A stretch of 64,000 nucleotides of DNA from Bacteroidota bacterium (GTDB taxonomy: Bacteria; Bacteroidota; Bacteroidia; Flavobacteriales_D; Crocinitomicaceae). Under the pieces are notes generated by a model. It did not search any database, was not told the origin of the DNA, and saw nothing but the letters and a program-made list of their open reading frames with translations. The translations under genes and the position numbers were made by a program. Positions 49,874 to 58,036 of the stretch are shown here, one piece after another. The stretch lies in contig JACPUU010000012.1 of the NCBI GenBank assembly GCA_016192075.1, positions 496,001 through 560,000 on the forward strand. Reading direction: 5' to 3'. Each line of letters starts with the position of its first letter. Positions within the stretch are counted from its first letter, which is position 1.

Positions 49874-50263
49874 TTAATTATGAGCCGTTTTAACTTCCAT
49901 TTTTGAAATGTCTTCACCAAACCTTGCAATCAAAGCCCTTTCAACCGGATCTGCCGGCGGAAATGCTTCTGCTACCTGCTCAATCACAGCAATGAATTGC
50001 TTTTTAACTTCAGGGGTCAGGTAATATTTACCCGTTTCAAACGCATGCATGGCCCAGGTGTATACGTCTTTAAAACCCATTTTGTCTTTTTGAAGGAGCT
50101 GAAAAATAATGTCAGTATAGGTAAAGTCTATCTCATGCTGAATGCCTTCATTCACAATTTCCTTTACTTTTTCACGCTCTTCTGCCTGAACTTTGCCATC
50201 TGCTTTAGCTACAGCATAAGCCAATGCTCCAAGGGCATAATAAAGATGTTGTTTTGCATCCAT
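49874..50263 (-). CDS. TerB-like family protein
   Basis: ALAYAVAKADGKVQAEEREKVKEIVNEGI resembles TerB-type helical domain. Confidence 0.65.
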   Translation of the reverse strand: MDAKQHLYYALGALAYAVAKADGKVQAEEREKVKEIVNEGIQHEIDFTYTDIIFQLLQKDKMGFKDVYTWAMHAFETGKYYLTPEVKKQFIAVIEQVAEAFPPADPVERALIARFGEDISKMEVKTAHN

Positions 50264-50330
50264 AAACCTGTTTTTTTCTAAAGGTATTACTTTTCATTAA
50301 ACCCGGGTAAGATGGTCTTCATCCATATCA

Positions 50331-50362
50331 TTGATTTTAATCATCTTTCCTCTTTATCTTTG
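50331..50362 (+). promoter_or_regulatory. Candidate Bacteroidota-type promoter
   Basis: TTG at 50331-50333 and TATCTTTG at 50355-50362, just upstream of ATG at 50371. Confidence 0.4.
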
Positions 50363-50370
50363 CTTCAGCT

Positions 50371-50892
50371 ATGGAGTATACGTTTAAAGGTAAATTGGAG
50401 TATATAGAAAGCAGCCTGGGCTGGCATTGTTTTATACCCGTACCGGATAAAATCACCAAAAAGCTGATTGAGGGAAAAGACCGCCGGGTAGTTTGCCGCA
50501 TCAATGATAAACTAACCCTGCAGGCTGCCCTTATGCCCAGTAAAGAAGGGTATCATTACATTCTTTTGAACAAAGAAAACCGTACCAGACTGAAAGCGCA
50601 GCCGGGTGATGCAGTAAACGTGGTATTAACCAAAGACAACAGTGAATACGGAATTGCCACGCCTGATTTTTTTAAAGTTTTTTGTGATGAAGACCCTGAA
50701 GGGAGTAAATTGTTTCATCAGCTTACAGCCGGTTTACAGCGCTCACTGCTTTACCTGATTACCAAACCCAAATCAGAAAATAAACAGCTTGAAAAAGCCT
50801 GGATCATTTTTGACTATCTCAAATCAGTTGACGGAAAGCTTGATTTCAAAGAGCTTCAGGCAGCTTTCAAAAACAACCGGTTTACCAAGTAA
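50371..50892 (+). CDS. DUF1905 / YdeI-OmpD-associated-like protein
   Basis: YTFKGKLEYIESSLGWHCFIPVP...RRVVCRINDKLTLQAALMPSKEGYHYILLNKENRTRLKAQPGDAVNVVLTKD. Confidence 0.6.
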   Translation: MEYTFKGKLEYIESSLGWHCFIPVPDKITKKLIEGKDRRVVCRINDKLTLQAALMPSKEGYHYILLNKENRTRLKAQPGDAVNVVLTKDNSEYGIATPDFFKVFCDEDPEGSKLFHQLTAGLQRSLLYLITKPKSENKQLEKAWIIFDYLKSVDGKLDFKELQAAFKNNRFTK

Positions 50893-50898
50893 CCCCTT

Positions 50899-51795
50899 TC
50901 ACAGCAATTTGGTTTGTTTCGTATCTGTCAAGGTTACCGGCACATGCAGGTTTGACTTTAATGAGGCATTCATTTTTTTGATAAGATACGCCGACAGCAA
51001 GGGCGATTCCATTTCAATATTCTGATGAACAAAAAAATTAACCTGTTTCAGTCCCTGATCCTGCCAGGTTTTCAGGCGCTCTGTCCACGCATCAAGTCTT
51101 GGATAATCACTTGGATGATTGGCGCCCACATAGCGGATAAAGGCACGGTTGTTTGTCAGCCGCATGTGAAGCAAATCACGTCGCCCGGCCGTATCTGTAA
51201 TAATATTAGCAATGTTATTGGCCTCCATTAAACTGTATAACTCGCCCGCAACTGAAGAATCGTTGTACCAGTTGGTATGCCTGAATTCAATTGCCAGCGG
51301 AATTTCTTTGGGCCAATATTCTGCAAAATGAACTACCCGGTCAAAATCTTTTGGTGCAAAATTGTTGTGCAGCTGCAAAAAAACGCAGCCCAGTTTTTCT
51401 TTGAGATGAACCACCGCATCTACATAAACGTCTGCCAGTTTTTCAAAATCATTCAACCGTTTAAAATGGCTGATATCCTGCGTGACTTTAGGGAAAAAGC
51501 GAAACCCTTCAGGCGTTGTTTGATACCACTTTTCAAACTGTTCTTTTGGAAAAAAACGATAGAACGTAGCATTCAGTTCAATGCTGTTAAACTGCCCGGC
51601 ATAGTACCCCAGCTCGTCTTTGGTACCCCGCGGATAAAAGTTCTTCAGGTCCGTTTTATTCCATTTGGCACAGCCTACATAATGCCCGGGTTTTGCTTTG
51701 CTTTTATGCCTTTTTAAAGCACCCTCTGTGTCTGAATGATCAACCGGTAAGCTGAAATCAACTTTGCCGGGATCAGCTACTTTTCCAAAGTCCAT
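50899..51795 (-). CDS. DUF72 domain-containing protein
   Basis: YVGCAKWNKTDLKNFYPRGTKDELGYYAGQFNSIELNATFYRFFPKEQFEKWYQTTPEGFRFFPKVTQDISH; LQLHNNFAP; IEFRHTNWY. Confidence 0.88.
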   Translation of the reverse strand: MDFGKVADPGKVDFSLPVDHSDTEGALKRHKSKAKPGHYVGCAKWNKTDLKNFYPRGTKDELGYYAGQFNSIELNATFYRFFPKEQFEKWYQTTPEGFRFFPKVTQDISHFKRLNDFEKLADVYVDAVVHLKEKLGCVFLQLHNNFAPKDFDRVVHFAEYWPKEIPLAIEFRHTNWYNDSSVAGELYSLMEANNIANIITDTAGRRDLLHMRLTNNRAFIRYVGANHPSDYPRLDAWTERLKTWQDQGLKQVNFFVHQNIEMESPLLSAYLIKKMNASLKSNLHVPVTLTDTKQTKLL

Positions 51796-51868
51796 GTCTT
51801 TTTTGTTTCAAGTTACTAATTCTGTATAACCGTGGTTAACATCTTACAAACAACCCTGTAAGGCCCCG

Positions 51869-52618
51869 TTAATCCAGCAATTCGTCATTATCTTTTAACC
51901 CGTAGCGCCGTTTGAGTATACCAACAAAAAAATAGAAAAACGGCGTATCACTCAACGCAAAAATGACCTTAAATAAAAAACTGCTGCCAAACAGCATCCA
52001 GAAAGCCTCCCATTTGATGGTTCCAAAACTGCAGAGCAGCATCAGTACAACAGTGGTGTCAAAAAGCTGCGAAACGATGGTTGAAAAATTATTTCGAATC
52101 CAGAGGTGTTTGCCTTTTGTAACTCGTTTCCAGAAATGAAATATGCGGATATCAATAAACTGCGCAATGAGGTATGCCACCATAGATGCACAAACCGCGG
52201 GTAATGTAAGCCCAAAGACTTTGGAGAATATGTGATCATTGACCGGTGAAAAATCAGTAGCCGGGGCTGCTTGTGCAATCATAACAATACCCATTACAAT
52301 AAAAGCGGCTATAAGTCCGGCCTTAACCACATTATTGGCTTTACGCTCACCGTAAATTTCAGAAATGATATCGGTTACCAGAAATGTAAGCGGATACGGC
52401 AATAAACCGGCTGAAAATTTAAATTCATACCAGCCAAAGGGATTCCAGGTAATAAATTTTTGAAAGATCAGGTTGCAGCTTACAAGCAGCGCAATGAATG
52501 TTCCTCCGAGTATGAGGTAGACATACTCAGACTCTTGTTTTCTTTTTAAATCCACATGTTGAGTTTCGGTTTTCAAATTTAAGGTTAATTCCGGTATCTG
52601 ATTCTGCTGAAAAACCAT
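51869..52618 (-). CDS. Queuosine precursor transporter (YhhQ/VUT family)
   Basis: Multi-pass; PLTFLVTDIISEIYGERKANNVVKAGLIAAF, FWKRVTKGKHLWIRNNFSTIVSQLFDTTVVLML. Start MVFQQNQ preferred over listed 52669. Confidence 0.85.
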   Translation of the reverse strand: MVFQQNQIPELTLNLKTETQHVDLKRKQESEYVYLILGGTFIALLVSCNLIFQKFITWNPFGWYEFKFSAGLLPYPLTFLVTDIISEIYGERKANNVVKAGLIAAFIVMGIVMIAQAAPATDFSPVNDHIFSKVFGLTLPAVCASMVAYLIAQFIDIRIFHFWKRVTKGKHLWIRNNFSTIVSQLFDTTVVLMLLCSFGTIKWEAFWMLFGSSFLFKVIFALSDTPFFYFFVGILKRRYGLKDNDELLD

Positions 52619-52669
52619 GACAAAGTATTGTTCAAACTCACTATATTTGCACAACCAAAATAGAATCAA

Positions 52670-53515
52670 ATGAGACTGGGGCAGCTTTCACGTAAACTGG
52701 ATTTAAAACCAACCGAAATCAGGGAATTAATCCGCAACGAATTTAATGTGGAAATTGACCTGGACCTGAACACACGCATTGAAGACAGCTATGCAGCCGC
52801 TTTAAGCGCCAGGTACCAGCCCGCAGCGGTTGAAAAACAAGAACAGGCTGTACCAGTTATAGCGGAAAAAGCAGAACAGGCTGATACAAAAACTGCGGAT
52901 ATTGAAGAAAACGGGAATGAAGAAGAAGCACCCGTTCACGCACCCATTGAGGTACCTCATTACCACGCCTCAACAAACGGTACTGATACAACTGAAAACA
53001 AAGATCCCTTTATTCCACTGCCGGTTGATCCGGATGCGGAGCTGATCAAAGCACCAAAAATCAAACTGGAGGGATTGAAAGTGATTGGAAAAATTGACCT
53101 GCCGCAGCCAAAAGAAACCGCCCCGGCGCAGGAGGATGAGGCAGCTGCTTCAGAAAATGGAAACCACAGCACACCTAAATCATTCAAAGAACGGAGATTG
53201 AAAAATGCGCCGGTTTTGGAAAGTGACGACGAAGAATATTCGATTTACAAAGACAAAAAAGGGATTTATCACTTTAGTCAGACACAGCGCGAAAATCGTA
53301 AAAACAGCCTGGAGCGGATCAAACGCGAAAAGGCAGAAGAAGCCCGCAAGCAAAAAAAGATCAAACACTATCAGCAAATTCTGGAGGTTGAAAAAAAGAC
53401 AGAATCACCCGCTAAAAAGGTTAAAAAACAAACCCAAAAAGAATCTGGCAGACAGGTTGAAAAACCACAGCGCAAAGGTATTTGGGGAAAGTTTCTGAAC
53501 TGGCTTAACGGTTAA
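52670..53515 (+). CDS. Hypothetical protein with N-terminal IF-2 N-domain-like region and basic C-terminus
   Basis: MRLGQLSRKLDLKPTEIRELIRNEFNVEIDLDLNTRIEDSYAAAL; Lys-rich coiled region near C-terminus. Confidence 0.6.
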   Translation: MRLGQLSRKLDLKPTEIRELIRNEFNVEIDLDLNTRIEDSYAAALSARYQPAAVEKQEQAVPVIAEKAEQADTKTADIEENGNEEEAPVHAPIEVPHYHASTNGTDTTENKDPFIPLPVDPDAELIKAPKIKLEGLKVIGKIDLPQPKETAPAQEDEAAASENGNHSTPKSFKERRLKNAPVLESDDEEYSIYKDKKGIYHFSQTQRENRKNSLERIKREKAEEARKQKKIKHYQQILEVEKKTESPAKKVKKQTQKESGRQVEKPQRKGIWGKFLNWLNG

Positions 53516-54261
53516 TCAGCACTCATTAAAGTCTTGATTTTGTCACGCTGCTCAGCCGCATACATTTCATGGGCAGGAGCCACATCTGCCGCATACGAAT
53601 AAAATTCCAGCGCTTTTCGATAATCACCTTCAAGCAAAGCACGATCGGCAATTACTATAAGATCTTCATAATAGGCTGAGTTGCGCACCTTGCTCCAATC
53701 AACCTGCCGGACTGAGGCTGCATTGTTTTTATAAAAATCCCTGCCGATAAAACCAATGATACGGATATCAATTCGCCGGTTAACCTGGTGAAGCACCTCA
53801 CAGGTATATTTGTCATGCAGGTAACGGTTGATGATTTCATCCGGTACAATGGGTTGTGTTTCTCCTTTTCCAACAGGCAGCAAACGTTCCGTAAAAATAA
53901 ATTCATCACCATACTGCGTTATCAGCTGTGACACCACTGCTTTGGCCCGGTATAGTGACAGTCGCAGATTTGCATCAGCCTGCCCGCGCGTATCAGAGTG
54001 TACCTGAATTTCAGTAAGTATAAAGGGATTTCTGCGGTAAAATTCAGCCAGCTTTTTGAATGAACTGTCAGATTCCGGCATAAAGCCGTGTCCGCTTAGT
54101 TCAAACCAGATTTCGGGTGCACGCAATACATCTCCTACTTCAAAAACAGAATCTGAAAGTGTTTTGGTATAGTAGGCTGCATAGACCGAATCAACATTAA
54201 TTGCTGCCCCGGCAATCAGGTTCCAGCCAAAAATCAACCCGGTAAAAAGCCTGTTTATCAT
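53512..54261 (-). CDS. OmpA family protein
   Basis: ILTEIQVHSDTRGQADANLRLSLYRAKAVVSQLI...VNRRIDIRIIGF OmpA C-terminal domain; signal peptide. Confidence 0.82.
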   Translation of the reverse strand: MINRLFTGLIFGWNLIAGAAINVDSVYAAYYTKTLSDSVFEVGDVLRAPEIWFELSGHGFMPESDSSFKKLAEFYRRNPFILTEIQVHSDTRGQADANLRLSLYRAKAVVSQLITQYGDEFIFTERLLPVGKGETQPIVPDEIINRYLHDKYTCEVLHQVNRRIDIRIIGFIGRDFYKNNAASVRQVDWSKVRNSAYYEDLIVIADRALLEGDYRKALEFYSYAADVAPAHEMYAAEQRDKIKTLMSAD

Positions 54262-55520
54262 TTCACACGTTCAGGTGAAACCCACTCATCCCAGGTATGG
54301 GCATAGCCTTCGTACGTAACAAAAAGGGCTGTGTCCGTTTTTTCCAGGATATAGCCCGGATACCAGGCTCCCTCCCATTTGATGGATTTGTAAATTTCTT
54401 TTCCGGTACGTATGCGGTCATACATCACCCATTCGTCATACGAATTATCATAGCCGGTGTAATGAATGTACATAAAAGCATCGTTCACTGCCGTTATTTC
54501 AGCCGGATAGTATTTTCCCTCCCAAAGCACTTCAATTTTCTGTCCCTCTTTGTAAACCGGAAAATAAATGGGACGAATGCCATACGGTTCTTCTTCCAGA
54601 TCAAGTTTCACGGAATAATTATAAAACTGGCAGGTATGTGTACCGTTTACTGATTTAAGAACACGTGCCGTGCGCCAGTTATTGTTTTCATCAAGCGCAT
54701 AAACATAGGTTCCGCGCCGGTGAACAGCACCCGTTGAAACCGGTTTGCGCACTGCGGGCGGACATTTGCCAACAATGGTTTTTTCAGGGTCTACGTTGTA
54801 AACAGCATACCCGCTCAACTGATATTCACGGTACTTCATAGCCTGTTTAATTTCATCTGCGGTTTCTGTCAGGGTGACGCTGTTATCACCATTCTGATCT
54901 GCCAGCAAATCACCGCGCAAATTATCCAGCAGGGTTTGGGTAAATGTCCAGTTGCCGGTAGAGATGTTGGAAGAGGTAGCCGAGGTAAGTACAATTACCT
55001 CTTTGCCCAAATCAGCAATTTTTTTACCTACTGCCAGAAGTGAACCGGAATAACAGCAATCAGCCATAAGTACAATTCGTTTACCCTTAAAATTAGCTGC
55101 CGCCAGATCATACAACGTGCTTACATCAAACATGGATGCCGGTTGTTTACCCATGTCGTAATTGCAGAAATAATAATCAGTTCCAAGTTTGCTGCCGTGA
55201 CCGGCGTAATAAAATACAAACGTAGATTCTGAATTACAGGCGCGCATTTGTTTTTTAATGGCGCGGTTCATTTTATCCAATGTTCCGTCACTATCAAGCA
55301 GCAGCGTATTTGCACTGTCTGCAATACCCATCATGGCCAGTAAATCATGTAACTCCTGGTCTTTCCGGTTTTCATCACTGAAAGAATTTACAGCAGGGTC
55401 CTGCCATTTCAATACACCTGTCAAAACCACATGGGTATTGGCCGGATCACAAATCATCTGCGCATGCGCAACGACTAAAAAACTGCTAAAAAGAACGGCA
55501 GAAAAAATCTTACGAAGCAT
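54258..55520 (-). CDS. Exported caspase-family (peptidase C14-like) protein with C-terminal Tudor/chromo-barrel-like repeats
   Basis: Signal peptide; STFVFYYAGHGSKLGTDYYF and MADCCYSGSLLA give a His/Cys dyad; DQNGDNSVTLTE EF-hand-like loop; WEGKYYPAEITAVNDAFMYIHYTGYDNSYDEWV and WEGAWYPGYILEKTDTALFVTYEGYAHTWDEWV. Confidence 0.82.
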   Translation of the reverse strand: MLRKIFSAVLFSSFLVVAHAQMICDPANTHVVLTGVLKWQDPAVNSFSDENRKDQELHDLLAMMGIADSANTLLLDSDGTLDKMNRAIKKQMRACNSESTFVFYYAGHGSKLGTDYYFCNYDMGKQPASMFDVSTLYDLAAANFKGKRIVLMADCCYSGSLLAVGKKIADLGKEVIVLTSATSSNISTGNWTFTQTLLDNLRGDLLADQNGDNSVTLTETADEIKQAMKYREYQLSGYAVYNVDPEKTIVGKCPPAVRKPVSTGAVHRRGTYVYALDENNNWRTARVLKSVNGTHTCQFYNYSVKLDLEEEPYGIRPIYFPVYKEGQKIEVLWEGKYYPAEITAVNDAFMYIHYTGYDNSYDEWVMYDRIRTGKEIYKSIKWEGAWYPGYILEKTDTALFVTYEGYAHTWDEWVSPERVK

Positions 55521-55526
55521 GCAGTA

Positions 55527-56687
55527 TTATTGTTTTACCAGTTTTTCGACACTGAAACCAGCCTCTGTTTTAACCATCACAAAATAAATACCGCCCGCCA
55601 GTGCAGATACATCAACCTGCCCGTTCTGACCCAGGTGTACTTTTTGTTCGGCCCCCTGGTTGTCAAAAATACGCACCGACTGAATTTTCTGATCAGCATT
55701 CAGCGTTATCAAATCACCTGCCGGGTTTGGATAAATAAGAAAGGTTGATTCAGTCAATTCAGTTAAACCAACCTGCCAGTTGAAAACGGTAATGTCTACC
55801 TGGGTGGTGTTATTTGACCAGTGATATGCATCTCTGACACGTACATCATAACTGTCATTCCCTGAAAAGCCGGCGTTGGGGGTATATGTGAGTGAAGCCA
55901 GTTCATTGCTGTATACGGTATCTCCGGCGGCAAGCGGCGTACCGCTTAATTCAAGCGTACCATTTGGCGGCAGGGTTTCAATACGCACCATGCCAATGGT
56001 GTCTGTATCATAATCAGACATGGCGGCATCAAAATCAGCTTTTTGAAATGAAAGTACATTGTCTTTGAATACTGAAAGTGCCATGTTATTCAATGTGGGT
56101 TTATGGTTTACCCAAAGGTTTAAAACCAGATGTGCAGAGGCAAAACCTATAGCACTGTATTCGGTTGGTTCAGGAATTCCACAACCTGCAGCAGCAATGT
56201 AAGATGGGCTGGATTCAACGTATGGGTTGGACCCGGGAAAGAAAATAATGGCTCCGTTTAATGGCGCAAACACTTCGGTAACCAAGGTATCACCCGGCAG
56301 TGTATACCCATCTTTCATTGGTATGTTCATTTTGTAAATGGTTGAATCAGGATATACGGCTGCCGTATCTGCCGCAATCAGGTTCATGTTTGCAAACACC
56401 AGGCTTCCGTCCAGTTTATGAACTCTGCCAATAAGGTCGTACGCGCCGCCACTGGTTGATTCTACACCCAATTGAATGTAGACAAAAAAGGCGGTATCCT
56501 GAATGTTAAAATCATCGGTATCAAAAACCCGGATAAAGCTGTTGTTGTGTATAGTACCAGGACCGCTGGTTGTGCAGGCAGCAGAATTTGAGCTCCAGAC
56601 ATTCTGGTTAGAACTATGCGTTAGCATAGTTTGAGATGTTGCTGCAAGCGAAACAAAAAAGGAAAGCGAGAGTAGTTGTTTTTTCAT
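55527..56687 (-). CDS. T9SS-secreted protein with cadherin/tandem-95-like repeat
   Basis: Start MKKQLLSLSFFVSLAATSQ (listed from 56744); LASLTYTPNAGFSGNDSYDVRVRDAYHWSNNTTQVDITV; C-terminal IYPNPAGDLITL. Confidence 0.78.
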   Translation of the reverse strand: MKKQLLSLSFFVSLAATSQTMLTHSSNQNVWSSNSAACTTSGPGTIHNNSFIRVFDTDDFNIQDTAFFVYIQLGVESTSGGAYDLIGRVHKLDGSLVFANMNLIAADTAAVYPDSTIYKMNIPMKDGYTLPGDTLVTEVFAPLNGAIIFFPGSNPYVESSPSYIAAAGCGIPEPTEYSAIGFASAHLVLNLWVNHKPTLNNMALSVFKDNVLSFQKADFDAAMSDYDTDTIGMVRIETLPPNGTLELSGTPLAAGDTVYSNELASLTYTPNAGFSGNDSYDVRVRDAYHWSNNTTQVDITVFNWQVGLTELTESTFLIYPNPAGDLITLNADQKIQSVRIFDNQGAEQKVHLGQNGQVDVSALAGGIYFVMVKTEAGFSVEKLVKQ

Positions 56688-56760
56688 ACAAAGAATAGAA
56701 TAAGAAGTAATAGCTAATGTACTACTTTTTATGAAGTAGATCAAGCGCCGGAAAAGGGTA

Positions 56761-56787
56761 AAAAAAAGCCCACCCGAATAGGTGAGC
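56761..56787 (-). terminator. Rho-independent terminator
   Basis: On minus strand GCTCACC tattc GGTGGGC TTTTTTT, 3' of the 56817 gene. Confidence 0.7.
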
Positions 56788-56816
56788 TTCTTGTAACGAT
56801 CGTTCTTTTCAGGTGC

Positions 56817-57980
56817 TTAATCCTTGATAAAACGGCTGGTAAAAAGGCCGCTGGCGGTTTTAACCTCCAGAATATAAACCCCGTTTTCCAATTTGGAAAT
56901 ATCTACCAGCGTTTCGTCTGAAACACGGGTCATCAGTAACTTTCCTTCAACTGTAAAAATGCGGATTTGCTGTATGGTTTCTGTAACCTGAACGGTGATT
57001 TGCTTTGATGCCGGATTAGGATAAAGACTTACACTGCCTGTTTGATTTTCAACCAAACCAGCCTGGTAATCAGTAACAGTTATGTCAACAACCGCAGGGG
57101 TATTTGACCAATGAGTTGTGTCACGGGCAATGAGTGAAAAATTATCAGAACCAACGTAACCGCTGTTTGGTGTATAGGTTACTGTGCTCAGTTCTGTATC
57201 AAGAATGGTATCTCCTACAGCCAGTGCTGTTCCACCTAAATCCAACACCCCGTTTGCAGGCACCGTAACAACTTTCATCATGGTTAAGCCATCACTGTCA
57301 CCATCCGCAAACTGGGATGTAAAATCTGTTGCAAGAAAATTCAATTGTGCATTATTTAAAACATTTGTAGCAAACCCGGCCAAGGTTGGTTTTTGATTCA
57401 CATAAATATTCATGATCAGATGCATATCCGGAAAACCTACCGCAGACATTGTTGTCAGGTCCATAATACCGCATCCGTCAGCAACAATATAGGTAGGGTT
57501 GCTTTCGGGAGAGGCGTTGGATCCCGGAAAAAAAGAGGCAGTACCGCTAATTGGCAAATTAAACTCACCTGCAAGGGAATCACCCGGAAGTGCATAACCA
57601 CCGGTGAACGGTATTTCAGTCAGGTACATGGTTGCATCGGGCGTGGCGGCAACAGTATCTGAAATAATCAATGTGAGGTTGGCCAGGTTTGCAGTACCAA
57701 CAGCGCTGTGCATTTTGGCTACAATATCGTAGGCCCCGCCGGCAGTAGATTCACAGGCCACCTGCATGCGGATAAAAAAAGCAGTATCCGAAATGTTTAC
57801 ATAATCGGCCAGATCAAAATATTGGAAAAAATGATTCTCAACCGAATTAACACCGCTGTTACAGGTTACTGAATTACCGGTAGTAATTGTCAAATCAGGG
57901 TTATTGGTAAGTTTTGTTTGAGCAAAAGAAGATGCAGTGAGCACAAAAAGCGCCACACCAGAGAGTAGTGTTTTTTTCAT
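56817..57980 (-). CDS. T9SS-secreted protein, paralogue of 55527..56687
   Basis: LSTVTYTPNSGYVGSDNFSLIARDTTHWSNTPAVVDITV; C-terminal LYPNPASKQITVQV; same layout as neighbour. Confidence 0.8.
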   Translation of the reverse strand: MKKTLLSGVALFVLTASSFAQTKLTNNPDLTITTGNSVTCNSGVNSVENHFFQYFDLADYVNISDTAFFIRMQVACESTAGGAYDIVAKMHSAVGTANLANLTLIISDTVAATPDATMYLTEIPFTGGYALPGDSLAGEFNLPISGTASFFPGSNASPESNPTYIVADGCGIMDLTTMSAVGFPDMHLIMNIYVNQKPTLAGFATNVLNNAQLNFLATDFTSQFADGDSDGLTMMKVVTVPANGVLDLGGTALAVGDTILDTELSTVTYTPNSGYVGSDNFSLIARDTTHWSNTPAVVDITVTDYQAGLVENQTGSVSLYPNPASKQITVQVTETIQQIRIFTVEGKLLMTRVSDETLVDISKLENGVYILEVKTASGLFTSRFIKD

Positions 57981-58036
57981 AAAATAGTTTAAATAATCCG
58001 GCTAATGTACTGAAAAAACAAGCAATACAGGTTAGA

